In this document: piece after piece, positions 33,958-41,921 of the stretch
Layout of the letters: every line of letters starts with the position of its first letter
How positions within the stretch are numbered: the first letter of the stretch is position 1
NCBI GenBank assembly: GCA_041987545.1
Contig: JBHIWH010000004.1
Location: 124,001 to 188,000, forward strand
Source: JAJRXR01 sp041987545
GTDB lineage: Bacteria > Planctomycetota > Phycisphaerae > Phycisphaerales > UBA1924
DNA length: 64,000 bases
Direction of reading: 5' to 3'
Notes under the pieces: model-generated
Seen by the model: the letters and a program-made list of their open reading frames with translations, nothing else
Databases searched by the model: none
What the model was told of the DNA's origin: nothing
Position numbers and translations under genes: made by a program

Positions 33958-36027
33958 CTAGGCCGGGCTGGGCATCGCCCCGGGGGGGATGTCCGGCTCG
34001 GCGTCGTCGGCGGGCTTCGCCGCGTCGGGCTTCTTGGCCGGGCGGTCGGCGGCGAGGAGGTCGGCGACCGTCGGCTTGCCGAGGGGCTCGCCGCGGATCA
34101 GCTTGTGCACGTCGTCCGCCGTGAGCGTCTCGTACTTGAGCAGCGCCTCGGCCACGTCCACGACCTTGCCCCAGTTCTTCTCGAGCATCTCGCCCGCGTC
34201 GGCGTACGACTCGTCCACCAGGCGGCGGATCTCCTGGTCGATCACGCGGGCGGTGTCCTCGGAGTACTCGCGCTCGGGGACGTACATGTCCCGCGTGTCC
34301 GAGCCGGCGTAGCGGACGAAGCCGAGCTTCTCGCTCATGCCCCACTCGACGACCATGGTGCGGGCGAGCTGCGTGACCTGGGCGATGTCCTGGGCGGCGC
34401 CGGAGGAGACGTCCTCCATGGCTCTCTGCTCGGCGATGCGTCCGCCGCAAAGCACGCGCATCGTCGCGTTGAGCCACTTGAGCGCGTAGCCCATGCGGTC
34501 CTTCTCGGGGAGGCTGAACGTCGCGCCGCCGGCCTCGCCCCGGGGGATGATCGTGACCTTATGAAGAGGATCGGCGTCCTTGAGCAGGGCCTGCAAGACG
34601 GCGTGCCCGGCCTCGTGGTAGGCGACGAGCTTGTTCTCGTCCTTCTCGCGGACGCGGGACTTCTTGGCCCGGCCGAACTTCACCTTGTCGCGGGCCTCCT
34701 CGAGGTCCTCGTGCTCGATGAAGTCCTTGTTCTGCATCGTGGCGGCGATCGCGCCCTCGTTGATGATGGCGGCCAGGTCGGCGCCGGCGAACATGGGCGT
34801 GCCCCTCGCGATCTTCTCGAGGTCCACGTTCGGGCCCAGCTTGACCTTCTTCGCGTGGACTTTCAGGATCTCGAGTCGGCCCTTGACGTCGGGGAGGGGG
34901 ACGGCGATCTGGCGGTCGAAGCGGCCCGGGCGGATGAGCGCCGGGTCGAGCACGTCCGGGCGGTTGGTGGCGGCGATGACGATGACGCCGTCGGCGGCGG
35001 CGAAGCCGTCCATCTCCACGAGGATCGCGTTGAGTGTCTGCTCGCGCTCGTCGTGCCCGCCGGTGGAGAAGCCTCCGCCGCGTCGGCGCCCGACGGCGTC
35101 GATCTCGTCCAGGAAGATGATGCAGGGCGACGAGTCCTTGGCCTGCTTGAAGAGGTCGCGGACGCGGCTGGCGCCGACGCCCACGAACATCTCGACGAAG
35201 TCGGAGCCGGAGATCGAGAAGAAGGGGACGTCGGCCTCGCCGGCGATGGCCTTGGCGAGCAGCGTCTTGCCGCAGCCGGGGGGGCCGGTGAGCAGGACAC
35301 CCCGGGGGATGCGGCCGCCCAGGCGGGTGAACCGCTTGGGGTTCTTGAGGAACTCGATGATCTCGGTGACCTCGTCCTTGGCTTCCTCGATGCCGGCGAC
35401 GTCCTTGAAGGTGACGCCGGTCATCTCCTTGGTCATGGTGCGGTGCTTGGACTTGCCGAAGTTGCCGAGCATGCCGGCGCCGGCTCCAGCGGAGCGGAGG
35501 CCTCTCGAGATCAGGAACCAGATGAGGAGGATGAAGATGAAGAGGGGGAGGACGAGGATAAGGAACGGGGCGAAGCCGGAGGCGGGCTTGGCGATGTACT
35601 TCTCGCCGGTGAGCGCGCCGAGCTTGCCGGCGATGACTTCCTTGTTGGCGGTGTTGACGGGGACGCGCATGATGACGGGCTCGGCGCCCGGCTGGGGCAT
35701 GACGCGGGCGTAGATGCCGTCCTCGTGCAGCTCGATGCTGTCCTGCACGACGGCGTTGGTCTGGAAGTAGGACTCGAACTCGGCGTAGGTGATCTTCTGC
35801 CCGCCGCCGGCGCTGGAGAAGAACATGACGAGGAGGACGACCAGGACGAGGAGCATGACGAAGCCGAAGAGGCCGCGACCGGGCCCCGAGGCGCCGGTGG
35901 CGGTCTTGTCACCCGGCTTGGTCGGGCCCTTGGCGTCCTTGGGCTGGGGCTCCTTGGAGCCCTCGTCGGCGGCGGCCCGGAGGCCCGGCGCATCCTGTCG
36001 TGGTTTGTTGGCCCGGGGGAGCTTCAT
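33958..36027 (-). CDS. ftsH: ATP-dependent zinc metalloprotease FtsH
   Basis: A 689-residue FtsH. Two membrane helices (about 52-70 and 155-173) flank the external domain; then the AAA+ module with Walker A GPPGCGKT (about 248), Walker B CIIFLDEID, the second region of homology ATNRPDVLDPALIRPGRFDR, and the zinc protease motif HEAGH (about 471). The N-terminal 45 residues are an unusually long Lys/Pro/Gly-rich extension, and the C-terminus is a Pro/Ala-rich tail. It degrades unneeded membrane and regulatory proteins. First gene of the apparent operon with the trypsin-like protease. Confidence 0.97.
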   Translation of the reverse strand: MKLPRANKPRQDAPGLRAAADEGSKEPQPKDAKGPTKPGDKTATGASGPGRGLFGFVMLLVLVVLLVMFFSSAGGGQKITYAEFESYFQTNAVVQDSIELHEDGIYARVMPQPGAEPVIMRVPVNTANKEVIAGKLGALTGEKYIAKPASGFAPFLILVLPLFIFILLIWFLISRGLRSAGAGAGMLGNFGKSKHRTMTKEMTGVTFKDVAGIEEAKDEVTEIIEFLKNPKRFTRLGGRIPRGVLLTGPPGCGKTLLAKAIAGEADVPFFSISGSDFVEMFVGVGASRVRDLFKQAKDSSPCIIFLDEIDAVGRRRGGGFSTGGHDEREQTLNAILVEMDGFAAADGVIVIAATNRPDVLDPALIRPGRFDRQIAVPLPDVKGRLEILKVHAKKVKLGPNVDLEKIARGTPMFAGADLAAIINEGAIAATMQNKDFIEHEDLEEARDKVKFGRAKKSRVREKDENKLVAYHEAGHAVLQALLKDADPLHKVTIIPRGEAGGATFSLPEKDRMGYALKWLNATMRVLCGGRIAEQRAMEDVSSGAAQDIAQVTQLARTMVVEWGMSEKLGFVRYAGSDTRDMYVPEREYSEDTARVIDQEIRRLVDESYADAGEMLEKNWGKVVDVAEALLKYETLTADDVHKLIRGEPLGKPTVADLLAADRPAKKPDAAKPADDAEPDIPPGAMPSPA

Positions 36028-36241
36028 GCGTCTGGTGGTCTCTCGTACGTACTCTCGGGCGTGGCGGCCGGTTCGCCCGCCGCCGGGCCCCCACGATCAT
36101 CGATCGGTCGGCCCGCCGGCCTGAAACGCTAGGGCCACGCGTGGGGGGATTCGAGGCGTGCGGGGCCCGGGATGCGTCGGGGGCGTCTCCCCACGACCGA
36201 GAACGGGTCGGGGGCGGCGGATGTTCCGCGGGGGCGGGGGC
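36028..36241. other. Intergenic upstream of ftsH
   Basis: About 214 GC-rich bases between lptE and ftsH on the minus strand. Several short GC palindromes are present but none with a T run. Probably the ftsH promoter region, since the gap is larger than between other genes of the block. Confidence 0.4.
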
Positions 36242-36769
36242 CTACCAGTCCGAGCGGAGCTCGGCGACGATCTCGCGGGCCAGCTCCCGGATGGCCTGGC
36301 GCTGGCCGATCTCGCGGCGTTCGCCGGTGCCCATCGCCGGTGCGTAGGTCCCGACGGCGGAGAAGCCGTCGCGCGCGACGAGCACGTCGCCCGAGCGATT
36401 GTCCCGCCAGCGGAAGCTGACGCGCAGCTCGTACGCGTTCTCCTGCACGAGCCCAGAGCCCGGGGTGGAGGAGAGGTTGGTCGCCCGGGCGCCGGTGACC
36501 GCGCCGGTCAGCGTGGTGTCGGCCCGCTCGTCGGCGGTCACGACCCAGGGCGTCTGTCGCTGGATCTCGGCGATGAGCGCCTCGGTCAGGTCGAACTCGA
36601 CGCCGGTGGCGAAGGTGGAGTTGTCGAACATCGGGACGGCGACGGAGCGGACGTCGTCCTCGTACGTCCACGAAAGTGAGTAGCCCTGGGTCGGGTCGGA
36701 GGCGCAGGCGGGCAGGACGCCGGCGAGCGCGGCGAGGCCGCACAGGCCGGCGGCGGGGGCGCGTCTCAC
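36242..36769 (-). CDS. lptE: LptE-like LPS-assembly lipoprotein
   Basis: A 175-residue lipoprotein starting at GTG 36769, with lipobox LPAC (Cys22). The mature protein follows the LptE pattern: SVAVPMFDNSTFATGVEFDLTEALIAEI, then TDERADTTLTGAVTGARATN, and a C-terminal AYELRVSFRWRDNRSGDVL strand. LptE plugs the LptD barrel and helps insert lipopolysaccharide in the outer leaflet. Its GTG overlaps the TGA of the upstream BamD-like gene (GTGA), giving a coupled outer-membrane biogenesis pair. Identity is by pattern and context. Confidence 0.8.
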   Translation of the reverse strand: MRRAPAAGLCGLAALAGVLPACASDPTQGYSLSWTYEDDVRSVAVPMFDNSTFATGVEFDLTEALIAEIQRQTPWVVTADERADTTLTGAVTGARATNLSSTPGSGLVQENAYELRVSFRWRDNRSGDVLVARDGFSAVGTYAPAMGTGERREIGQRQAIRELAREIVAELRSDW

Positions 36770-37836
36770 GTCTCGTCCCCCGGCGTCTGGTCGGACGGGG
36801 TGTCGGGGGCCGGATCGGTCGCGGGCTCGTCCGCGGGCGGCTCGTCCATCCAGCCCCGCTCGATCATGATGTCCACCGCCTCGCGGGCGGCGGCGCTGGT
36901 GGGGTGCCTGCGGAGCAGGCGGCGGAGCTTGAAGCGGCACGCGGGCTCGTCGCCCTGGTTGAGGTACCACTTGGCCGTCGTGAGCATCTGCAGGGCGGCG
37001 GACTCGTCGATGCGGACGAGCATGCCGCGGGTGATCCCCTCGCGCTCGGCGGCGGCGGGGTAGCGGCGGATGAAGTCCTCGATGAGCAGCTCGGCCTCGG
37101 TGAGCCCGGCGCCGTCGTACTCGGGGCCCTTGAACCGCGCCAGGTTCGCCTTGATCTGACGCAGGGCGGCGTACTCGCGGTGCTCGGACTCGGGGTAGTT
37201 GGCGATGAAGATCGAGTACATCTCCGAGGCCAGCTTCATCTGGCGGCGCTCGAAGTAGTGGTCCGCGAGGTCGAGGGCGGCCTTCTCGGCCAGGCGCGAG
37301 CCGGGCAGGCGCTCCTGCACGCGGATGATCAGCTCCTCGCCGGTCGCGCGGGCGGGCTCGATCCGCATGCCCCAGATCTTGCGGCGCATGCCGTCGAGGT
37401 AGCGGATGCCGATCTCGTACTCGCGCTGGACGGCGTCGGCGAAGACGTCCGAGGCCGTGAAGTCCCGGATGATGGCCTCGTAGTCGTAGAGCGCCTTGTA
37501 CTCGTTGCCGGCGGCGACCTTGGCGTCGCCCCGGACGAGGTAGGCCTCGGGCAGGAGCGGGTTGGCGGTCCGCTTGTTGGCCTCGATCCAGGGGGTGAGC
37601 AGGTCGCGGGCCTTGCCGGGCTTGTCGTCGGCGAGCAGGCGTCGGGCCTCGGCGATGGTCCACTCGTCGGTCCCGGGCTCGGGGGCGCGGGTCTGGACCC
37701 ACCCGCCCTCGTCGTCGAGGACCATCTCCGTGGACTGGGCGAGGGCGGGGCCCGTACAGATCGCGATCGCGCACGCCACGGCGGCGTGGCGGAACGGGTT
37801 CGGGCGGCGCCCTGGGCGTGTCTTGGTCTCGGGCAT
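36766..37836 (-). CDS. BamD/YfiO-like TPR protein, outer-membrane assembly
   Basis: A 356-residue exported protein with a signal peptide (HAAVACAIAICTGPALAQ); there is no lipobox at the cleavage site, unlike BamD of proteobacteria. The mature part is TPR-like helices: ARRLLADDKPGKARDLLTPWIE, KALYDYEAIIRDFTASDVFADAV, SRLAEKAALDLADHYFERRQ, EMYSIFIANYPESEHREYAAL, the spacing seen in BamD/YfiO. A Pro/Asp-rich tail ends it. ATG at 37836 puts the signal peptide at the N-terminus. Translationally coupled to lptE. Confidence 0.78.
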   Translation of the reverse strand: MPETKTRPGRRPNPFRHAAVACAIAICTGPALAQSTEMVLDDEGGWVQTRAPEPGTDEWTIAEARRLLADDKPGKARDLLTPWIEANKRTANPLLPEAYLVRGDAKVAAGNEYKALYDYEAIIRDFTASDVFADAVQREYEIGIRYLDGMRRKIWGMRIEPARATGEELIIRVQERLPGSRLAEKAALDLADHYFERRQMKLASEMYSIFIANYPESEHREYAALRQIKANLARFKGPEYDGAGLTEAELLIEDFIRRYPAAAEREGITRGMLVRIDESAALQMLTTAKWYLNQGDEPACRFKLRRLLRRHPTSAAAREAVDIMIERGWMDEPPADEPATDPAPDTPSDQTPGDET

Positions 37837-37970
37837 GCGGCCCAGAGCATATCGCGGGCGCGGGGGGCCCGCCGCGGGTGAAACGCCGCGTATCATTTCC
37901 AAAGAAAGACACAACGAGATCCTTGCCACGCCCCCCGGATGGGGAGTGGCGCCGCCCGGGAGGCGCCGAG

Positions 37971-39137
37971 ATGCCAGGACTGACCGTGCTCGCCGTGGCC
38001 GCCGCCGCGCCCCTCGTCCTCGCCGCCGAGCCTGGTGAGGAGGCGCTGCGGGGGGTGATCGCCGCCTACCGGGACGCGCCGGCGGTGGTGGACACGATGA
38101 CGTACGAGGTGCGGCTGCCGGGCGCCGACCCGGAGCGGGGGTCGGGGCGGGTCGTGCTCGCGGGTGAGGGCGCCAGCTTCGTCGCCAACGGGCTGCTGCT
38201 GATGGCGCGGGGGGATGCGTTCTACGTCGCCGACGAGCACCCCGCCGGGCCGTACGTGAAGATCGATCGGGGGGAGCGGTTCGTGGGCGACTTGGCCCGG
38301 GTGCTGGGTGGGGCGCTGAACATCCCGACGCCGCCGCACATGTTCGCGCGGGAGGACGCGGCGCCAGATGAATTCGTCACCGCGTTCGGGTTCGGGATCC
38401 TGCAGGGGCTTGAGCTGGAATCCCATGGCGACGCCGAGGTGGACGGGGCCGTGCGCGACCGGCTCGGTTTCCGTGCCGACAACGGCACGCTGTCGCTGTA
38501 CGTCGATCCGAAGACGTCCTTCGTGACGCGGGCGGACCTGACGGCGCGGCCGCCGGGCGCGGACGGGGCGCTGGAGGCGGTGCTCCGGTTCTCGCCCGAG
38601 GTCGTGGAGGACGGGCCCGGGCTGCTTGCTCTCGACGAGGGAGCCCGGCGGGAGGTGTCGTCGGTGAGGGAGTTCATCCGGGCGGGGCCGGAGGTCGGGA
38701 TGCGGACGCCGGACCTGCGTTTCGTCGGGCCCGACGGGGACGAATGGCGCCTGAGCGATCGGGGCGGGCGGCTTGTGGTGCTGGAGTTCTGGGCGTCGTG
38801 GTGCGGCGGGTGCCTGGTGTCGCTGCCCGCGTTCGACCGGGTGGCGGACTGGGCGGAGGCCGAGGGGGTGGCCGCGGACTTCTTCGCGGTGAACTCGCGC
38901 GAGACGCAGACGCCGGCGAGGATGCGGGAGACGGCCGCGACGTGGTGGTCGCAGATGAAGGTGGACGTGGGCTGGGTGGTGGACCCTGGGGACGCCGCGG
39001 CCGACGCGTTGGACATCACGAGCTTCCCGACGCTGGTGGTGATCGCCCCGGGCGGCGAGGTGGTGTACACGCACTCGGGGTACTCGCCCGAGCTGGAGCG
39101 GGACCTGAAGGAGGCGATCCGCACGCACGCCCCCTGA
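37971..39137 (+). CDS. Exported TlpA-like thioredoxin-fold protein
   Basis: A 388-residue protein with a signal peptide (LTVLAVAAAAPLVLAAEP). Residues about 25-230 are a LolA-like outer-membrane-lipoprotein-sorting or DUF2092-like beta domain (VVDTMTYEVRLPGAD, FYVADEHPAGPYVKI). The C-terminal 150 residues are a TlpA/ResA redoxin with WASWCGGC (Cys278, Cys281) and cis-Pro in SFPTLVVI. It probably reduces or transfers disulfides outside the cytoplasm. GGGAGG lies seven bases before ATG 37971. Confidence 0.85.
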   Translation: MPGLTVLAVAAAAPLVLAAEPGEEALRGVIAAYRDAPAVVDTMTYEVRLPGADPERGSGRVVLAGEGASFVANGLLLMARGDAFYVADEHPAGPYVKIDRGERFVGDLARVLGGALNIPTPPHMFAREDAAPDEFVTAFGFGILQGLELESHGDAEVDGAVRDRLGFRADNGTLSLYVDPKTSFVTRADLTARPPGADGALEAVLRFSPEVVEDGPGLLALDEGARREVSSVREFIRAGPEVGMRTPDLRFVGPDGDEWRLSDRGGRLVVLEFWASWCGGCLVSLPAFDRVADWAEAEGVAADFFAVNSRETQTPARMRETAATWWSQMKVDVGWVVDPGDAAADALDITSFPTLVVIAPGGEVVYTHSGYSPELERDLKEAIRTHAP

Positions 39138-39147
39138 GGCCGGCCGC

Positions 39148-39166
39148 GGGCGGCGCCGCGCCGCCC
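39148..39166 (+). terminator. Short GC hairpin after the TlpA-like gene
   Basis: GGGCGGCG (39148-39155) pairs with CGCCGCCC (39159-39166) around CCG. It starts 11 bases after the stop. No T run follows, so termination is plausible but not certain. Confidence 0.4.
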
Positions 39167-39216
39167 GGGCGGGTGTGAACGCCCGGCGGCCGGCGGCTCT
39201 CGGGTACGCTGGGGCG

Positions 39217-39816
39217 ATGAGGTTGCTGCTGTTCTCCGATGTTCACTGCGACCAGGCCTCGTGCGCGGACCTGGTCGCCCAGTCGCGGGGCGTGGACGTG
39301 GTGGTCGGCGCGGGCGACTTCGCCAGCCGGCACCGGGGGCTGGAGGAGACGATCGGCGCGCTGGCGTCGATCGACGTGCCGACGGTGCTCGTGCCGGGCA
39401 ACAACGAGACGGACGAGGCGCTGCGGGACGTGTGCGACGTGTGGTCGTCGGCGCACGTGCTGCACGGCGAGTCGTGCGAGATCGCGGGCGTGCCGTTCTT
39501 CGGGATCGGGTGCGGGATCCCGACGACGCCGTGGGACTGGAGCTTCGACCTGGACGAGCACGCGGCCCGAGCGATGCTGGCCGGGTGCCCGGAGGGGGCG
39601 GTGCTGGTCTCGCACTCGCCGCCCAAGGGCGTGTGCGACCTGTCGTCGGCGGGAGATCACCTGGGGTCGCGGGCGATTGCGGACGCGATCGAGGCGCGGC
39701 GACCACCGTTGGTCGTGTGCGGGCACATCCACGACTCTTGGGGGCGGGACGAGGCGCTGGGCGTGTCGCGGGTGATCAACGCGGGGCCGCGGGGTGTCGT
39801 CGTTGAGTTGCTCTAG
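39217..39816 (+). CDS. Calcineurin-like metallophosphoesterase
   Basis: A 199-residue YfcE/MJ0936-type phosphoesterase. Metal ligands are visible: Asp8 and His10 (FSDVHCD), Asp34 (GAGDFA), Asn62 (PGNNE), His133 (VSHSPP) and the terminal GHIHD (His170, His172). These enzymes cleave phosphodiesters with two metal ions. ATG at 39217 begins the first strand. Substrate unknown; the gene ends just before a low-GC patch. Confidence 0.9.
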   Translation: MRLLLFSDVHCDQASCADLVAQSRGVDVVVGAGDFASRHRGLEETIGALASIDVPTVLVPGNNETDEALRDVCDVWSSAHVLHGESCEIAGVPFFGIGCGIPTTPWDWSFDLDEHAARAMLAGCPEGAVLVSHSPPKGVCDLSSAGDHLGSRAIADAIEARRPPLVVCGHIHDSWGRDEALGVSRVINAGPRGVVVELL

Positions 39817-39973
39817 AATGACACCGAACACATTCCTATTATTCACATCTGAGAATTCTCGGACCCGCGATAGCGTTTGCTACGTATCATGCTCCCGGGC
39901 AGAGAGAGGGCCTGACTGACCAAGGGATGGTTGTTCGACTTTATGGACGGAGCGAAAAGGGAAAGGGGCCGCC
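39817..39973. other. AT-richer leader of the foreign patch
   Basis: This gap drops sharply in GC compared with its left flank. It contains a perfect 10-bp palindrome GAGAATTCTC (39851-39860) and a purine-rich ribosome site GGGAAAGGGG just before the ATG at 39974. Candidate boundary of acquired DNA and promoter for the next gene. Confidence 0.45.
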
Positions 39974-40336
39974 ATGGCGCCGAGCAAAGGACCTCTGTCG
40001 GTGAGTGACATTTGTGCGATGCATGCCGACGTCGGGCTTTATGTCTCGAACATTCACGATGCCGTATATCCCAAAGGAAAGTACATCGCACAGTTGCGCT
40101 GCACCAAGGTCATCGAGGCCCTTGCTCAGAGCGGAGACCAGATGACTGCGTCTCAACAGAGGGCCCTCGCCTTCGCCGGGCTCTGCTTGTCGATGTTTGT
40201 CAGGCTCGATGGCTCGACACTGGTCCCGGAGAGCCGGGATGAGGAGAGGTTGTTCCTCCGCATGCTCAGTGATCTCTTGAGCAGCGCCAACGCGGCGATG
40301 GAGTCCCAGCTCGAAGTGTCCCGTGTCCGAGGATAG
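39974..40336 (+). CDS. Low-GC unknown protein
   Basis: A 120-residue protein of unknown family, mostly helical (CTKVIEALAQSGDQMTASQQ, ERLFLRMLSDLLSSANAAM). No signal peptide or membrane helix. Composition is foreign: 30 of 60 bases are G/C at 40021-40080. A GAAAGGGG ribosome site precedes it, similar in sequence to that of the next gene. Likely acquired together with the RHH-like gene downstream. Confidence 0.65.
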   Translation: MAPSKGPLSVSDICAMHADVGLYVSNIHDAVYPKGKYIAQLRCTKVIEALAQSGDQMTASQQRALAFAGLCLSMFVRLDGSTLVPESRDEERLFLRMLSDLLSSANAAMESQLEVSRVRG

Positions 40337-40450
40337 TCAAGCACAAGCTCTATGGCGGAGAGATTCGCCATCGGGTTTTCGGCAGATCAATGTAGGCGGT
40401 GAATGACCAGGAGAACTGTCTGCCGACGAAGAGAAGGAAAGGGGTTGCAA

Positions 40451-40909
40451 ATGCCGACCAAAGAGATCATGCGACGAGAGAAGAAGAAAGGAGGCTGGTG
40501 TGCGTCGCCTCGAAAGGCAGGGTTTGATCTGCCTGACAAGTACGTTTCTCTGATTTATCTCTACTCACATATCGGGACGCCTACGCCGAACGGTCGCTTC
40601 GAGTTGCGATGTAGCTACTTGCCACCTGCCCGCGCTCAGGGCGCGGATTTGATGGAGGCATACGACGCCCTCCTTCAGAAGCGTGCGATGATCGTGCGAA
40701 GCTTGCTGGAAGCCGGATTCGAACCTCCGCCAATTGACGATGGCGACGAAGCCGACTCCCGCAAAGAGCAGGTGAACACACGGATCTCGCCCGCGCAGAA
40801 AGAACTGCTAGCGGACATCGCCAAAGCCCAGGGACAGTCGATTCCTGAACTTGTCCGGGAGTTGATTCGCGCCCGCACCGGGAACTCTGGCCATGTAACT
40901 CTCCCCTGA
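40451..40909 (+). CDS. Ribbon-helix-helix-like protein in a low-GC patch
   Basis: A 152-residue protein starting at ATG 40451 after AAGGAAAGGGG; an in-frame ATG at 40403 is possible but less well placed. The N-terminus is very basic (IMRREKKKGG). The last 45 residues, VNTRISPAQKELLADIAKAQ then SIPELVRELI, fit a CopG/Arc-type ribbon-helix-helix with its N-terminal strand (QVNTRIS). The central part, with LMEAYDALLQKRAMIVRSLL, is helical. It may be a DNA-binding regulator, for instance the antitoxin-like half of a small acquired module with the 120-residue neighbour. Confidence 0.65.
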   Translation: MPTKEIMRREKKKGGWCASPRKAGFDLPDKYVSLIYLYSHIGTPTPNGRFELRCSYLPPARAQGADLMEAYDALLQKRAMIVRSLLEAGFEPPPIDDGDEADSRKEQVNTRISPAQKELLADIAKAQGQSIPELVRELIRARTGNSGHVTLP

Positions 40910-40937
40910 CCGGCCGTCATTCACCGTGGTATTTCTG

Positions 40938-40976
40938 AAGGACGCCGACCCGGTCGGCGTCCTTCGTCTTATATAT
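40938..40976 (+). terminator. Intrinsic terminator after the foreign patch
   Basis: AAGGACGCCGAC (40938-40949) pairs perfectly with GTCGGCGTCCTT (40953-40964) around a three-base loop, followed by the T/A-rich CGTCTTATATAT. It lies 28 bases past the stop of the RHH-like gene and just before the LysR gene. Confidence 0.8.
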
Positions 40977-40987
40977 GCTCACCAACG

Positions 40988-41893
40988 ATGGAGCTGACCC
41001 CCCTCCGCCAGTACATCTCGATCTGCGAGCACGGGCACATGACCCGGGCGGCCGAGGCGCTGGGCGTGACACAGCCGGCGCTGTCGGCGATGCTCAAGAA
41101 GCTGGAGGCCGAGGTGGGCGCGGACCTGCTGCACCGGACGGGGCGGGGGGTGACGCCCACGGACGCGGGCGAGGTCTTCCTGACGCACGCGCGGGAGGCG
41201 GTCCAACGTGCCGACGCGGGTGTGGGCGCGGTGCGCGAGCTCGTGGGCCTGGAGCGAGGATCGATCCGCGTGGGCGCGGGGGCGACGGCGGTGAACTACA
41301 TCCTGCCCCGGGTGATCTCCAAGGTCCGGCGCGAGCACCCGGGCATCCGGTTCCAGATCCGGGAGGCGGGCTCGAGCGCCGTGGCGGGCGCGGTGCTCGC
41401 GGGCGAGCAGGACATGGGCATCGTCACACTGCCTGTGGCGCTGCCCGGCTCGGGCGAGCTGATGACGGTGGGCGAGATCCGCGACGAGCTGCGGCTGATC
41501 GTGCCGCCGGGTGGGCGGCTGGAGGGCCGTCGGGGTTTCCGGTGGAAGGACCTGGCGGGCGAGCCGGTCGTCGCGTTCGAGGCGGGCAGCGCGGTGCGCT
41601 CGCTGATCGATGCGGCGGCGGGCGCCAACGGCGTCTCGCTGGACGTCGTCATGGAGCTGCGGTCGATCGAGTCGATCGTGCAGATGGTTGAGGCGGAGGT
41701 CGGGGTGGGGTTCGTCTCGCGGTTCGCCCTGGACGCCGAGCCGTCGGCGGGCAAGGGACTGACCTGCCTGGACGGGAAGCTGACGCGGACGCTGGCGGTG
41801 GTGCGTCGGCGGGACCGGGTGCCCTCGCACGCGGCGGCGGCGTTCGAGCGGGCGCTGCTGGCCGGCTCTCGCCGAGGGCGGTCGGCGCGGTGA
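40988..41893 (+). CDS. LysR family transcriptional regulator
   Basis: A 301-residue LysR regulator. The N-terminal winged helix-turn-helix is LTPLRQYISICEHGHMTRAAEALGVTQPALSAMLKKLEAEVGADLLHRTGRG in outline (recognition helix TQPALSAMLKKLE), with the substrate-binding domain from about residue 90 (GSIRVGAGATAVNYILPRV, GEQDMGIVTLPV, VEAEVGVGFVSRFAL). The LTPLRQYISICEHGHMTRAA start resembles CynR/CysB-type regulators. Its target is unknown; the only close downstream gene is the TPR-sulfotransferase on the same strand, 28 bases away. Confidence 0.92.
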   Translation: MELTPLRQYISICEHGHMTRAAEALGVTQPALSAMLKKLEAEVGADLLHRTGRGVTPTDAGEVFLTHAREAVQRADAGVGAVRELVGLERGSIRVGAGATAVNYILPRVISKVRREHPGIRFQIREAGSSAVAGAVLAGEQDMGIVTLPVALPGSGELMTVGEIRDELRLIVPPGGRLEGRRGFRWKDLAGEPVVAFEAGSAVRSLIDAAAGANGVSLDVVMELRSIESIVQMVEAEVGVGFVSRFALDAEPSAGKGLTCLDGKLTRTLAVVRRRDRVPSHAAAAFERALLAGSRRGRSAR

Positions 41894-41921
41894 GCCCGGG
41901 TCTCGCCTACAAAGTGGTCCC

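Noticed and set aside
32578..36132. A 1184-codon plus-strand open frame opposite ftsH and the protease gene
   Set aside because: Antisense of certain genes. The translation is repetitive Arg/Gly/Val-rich text with no signal or domain; long antisense frames are expected at this GC content.
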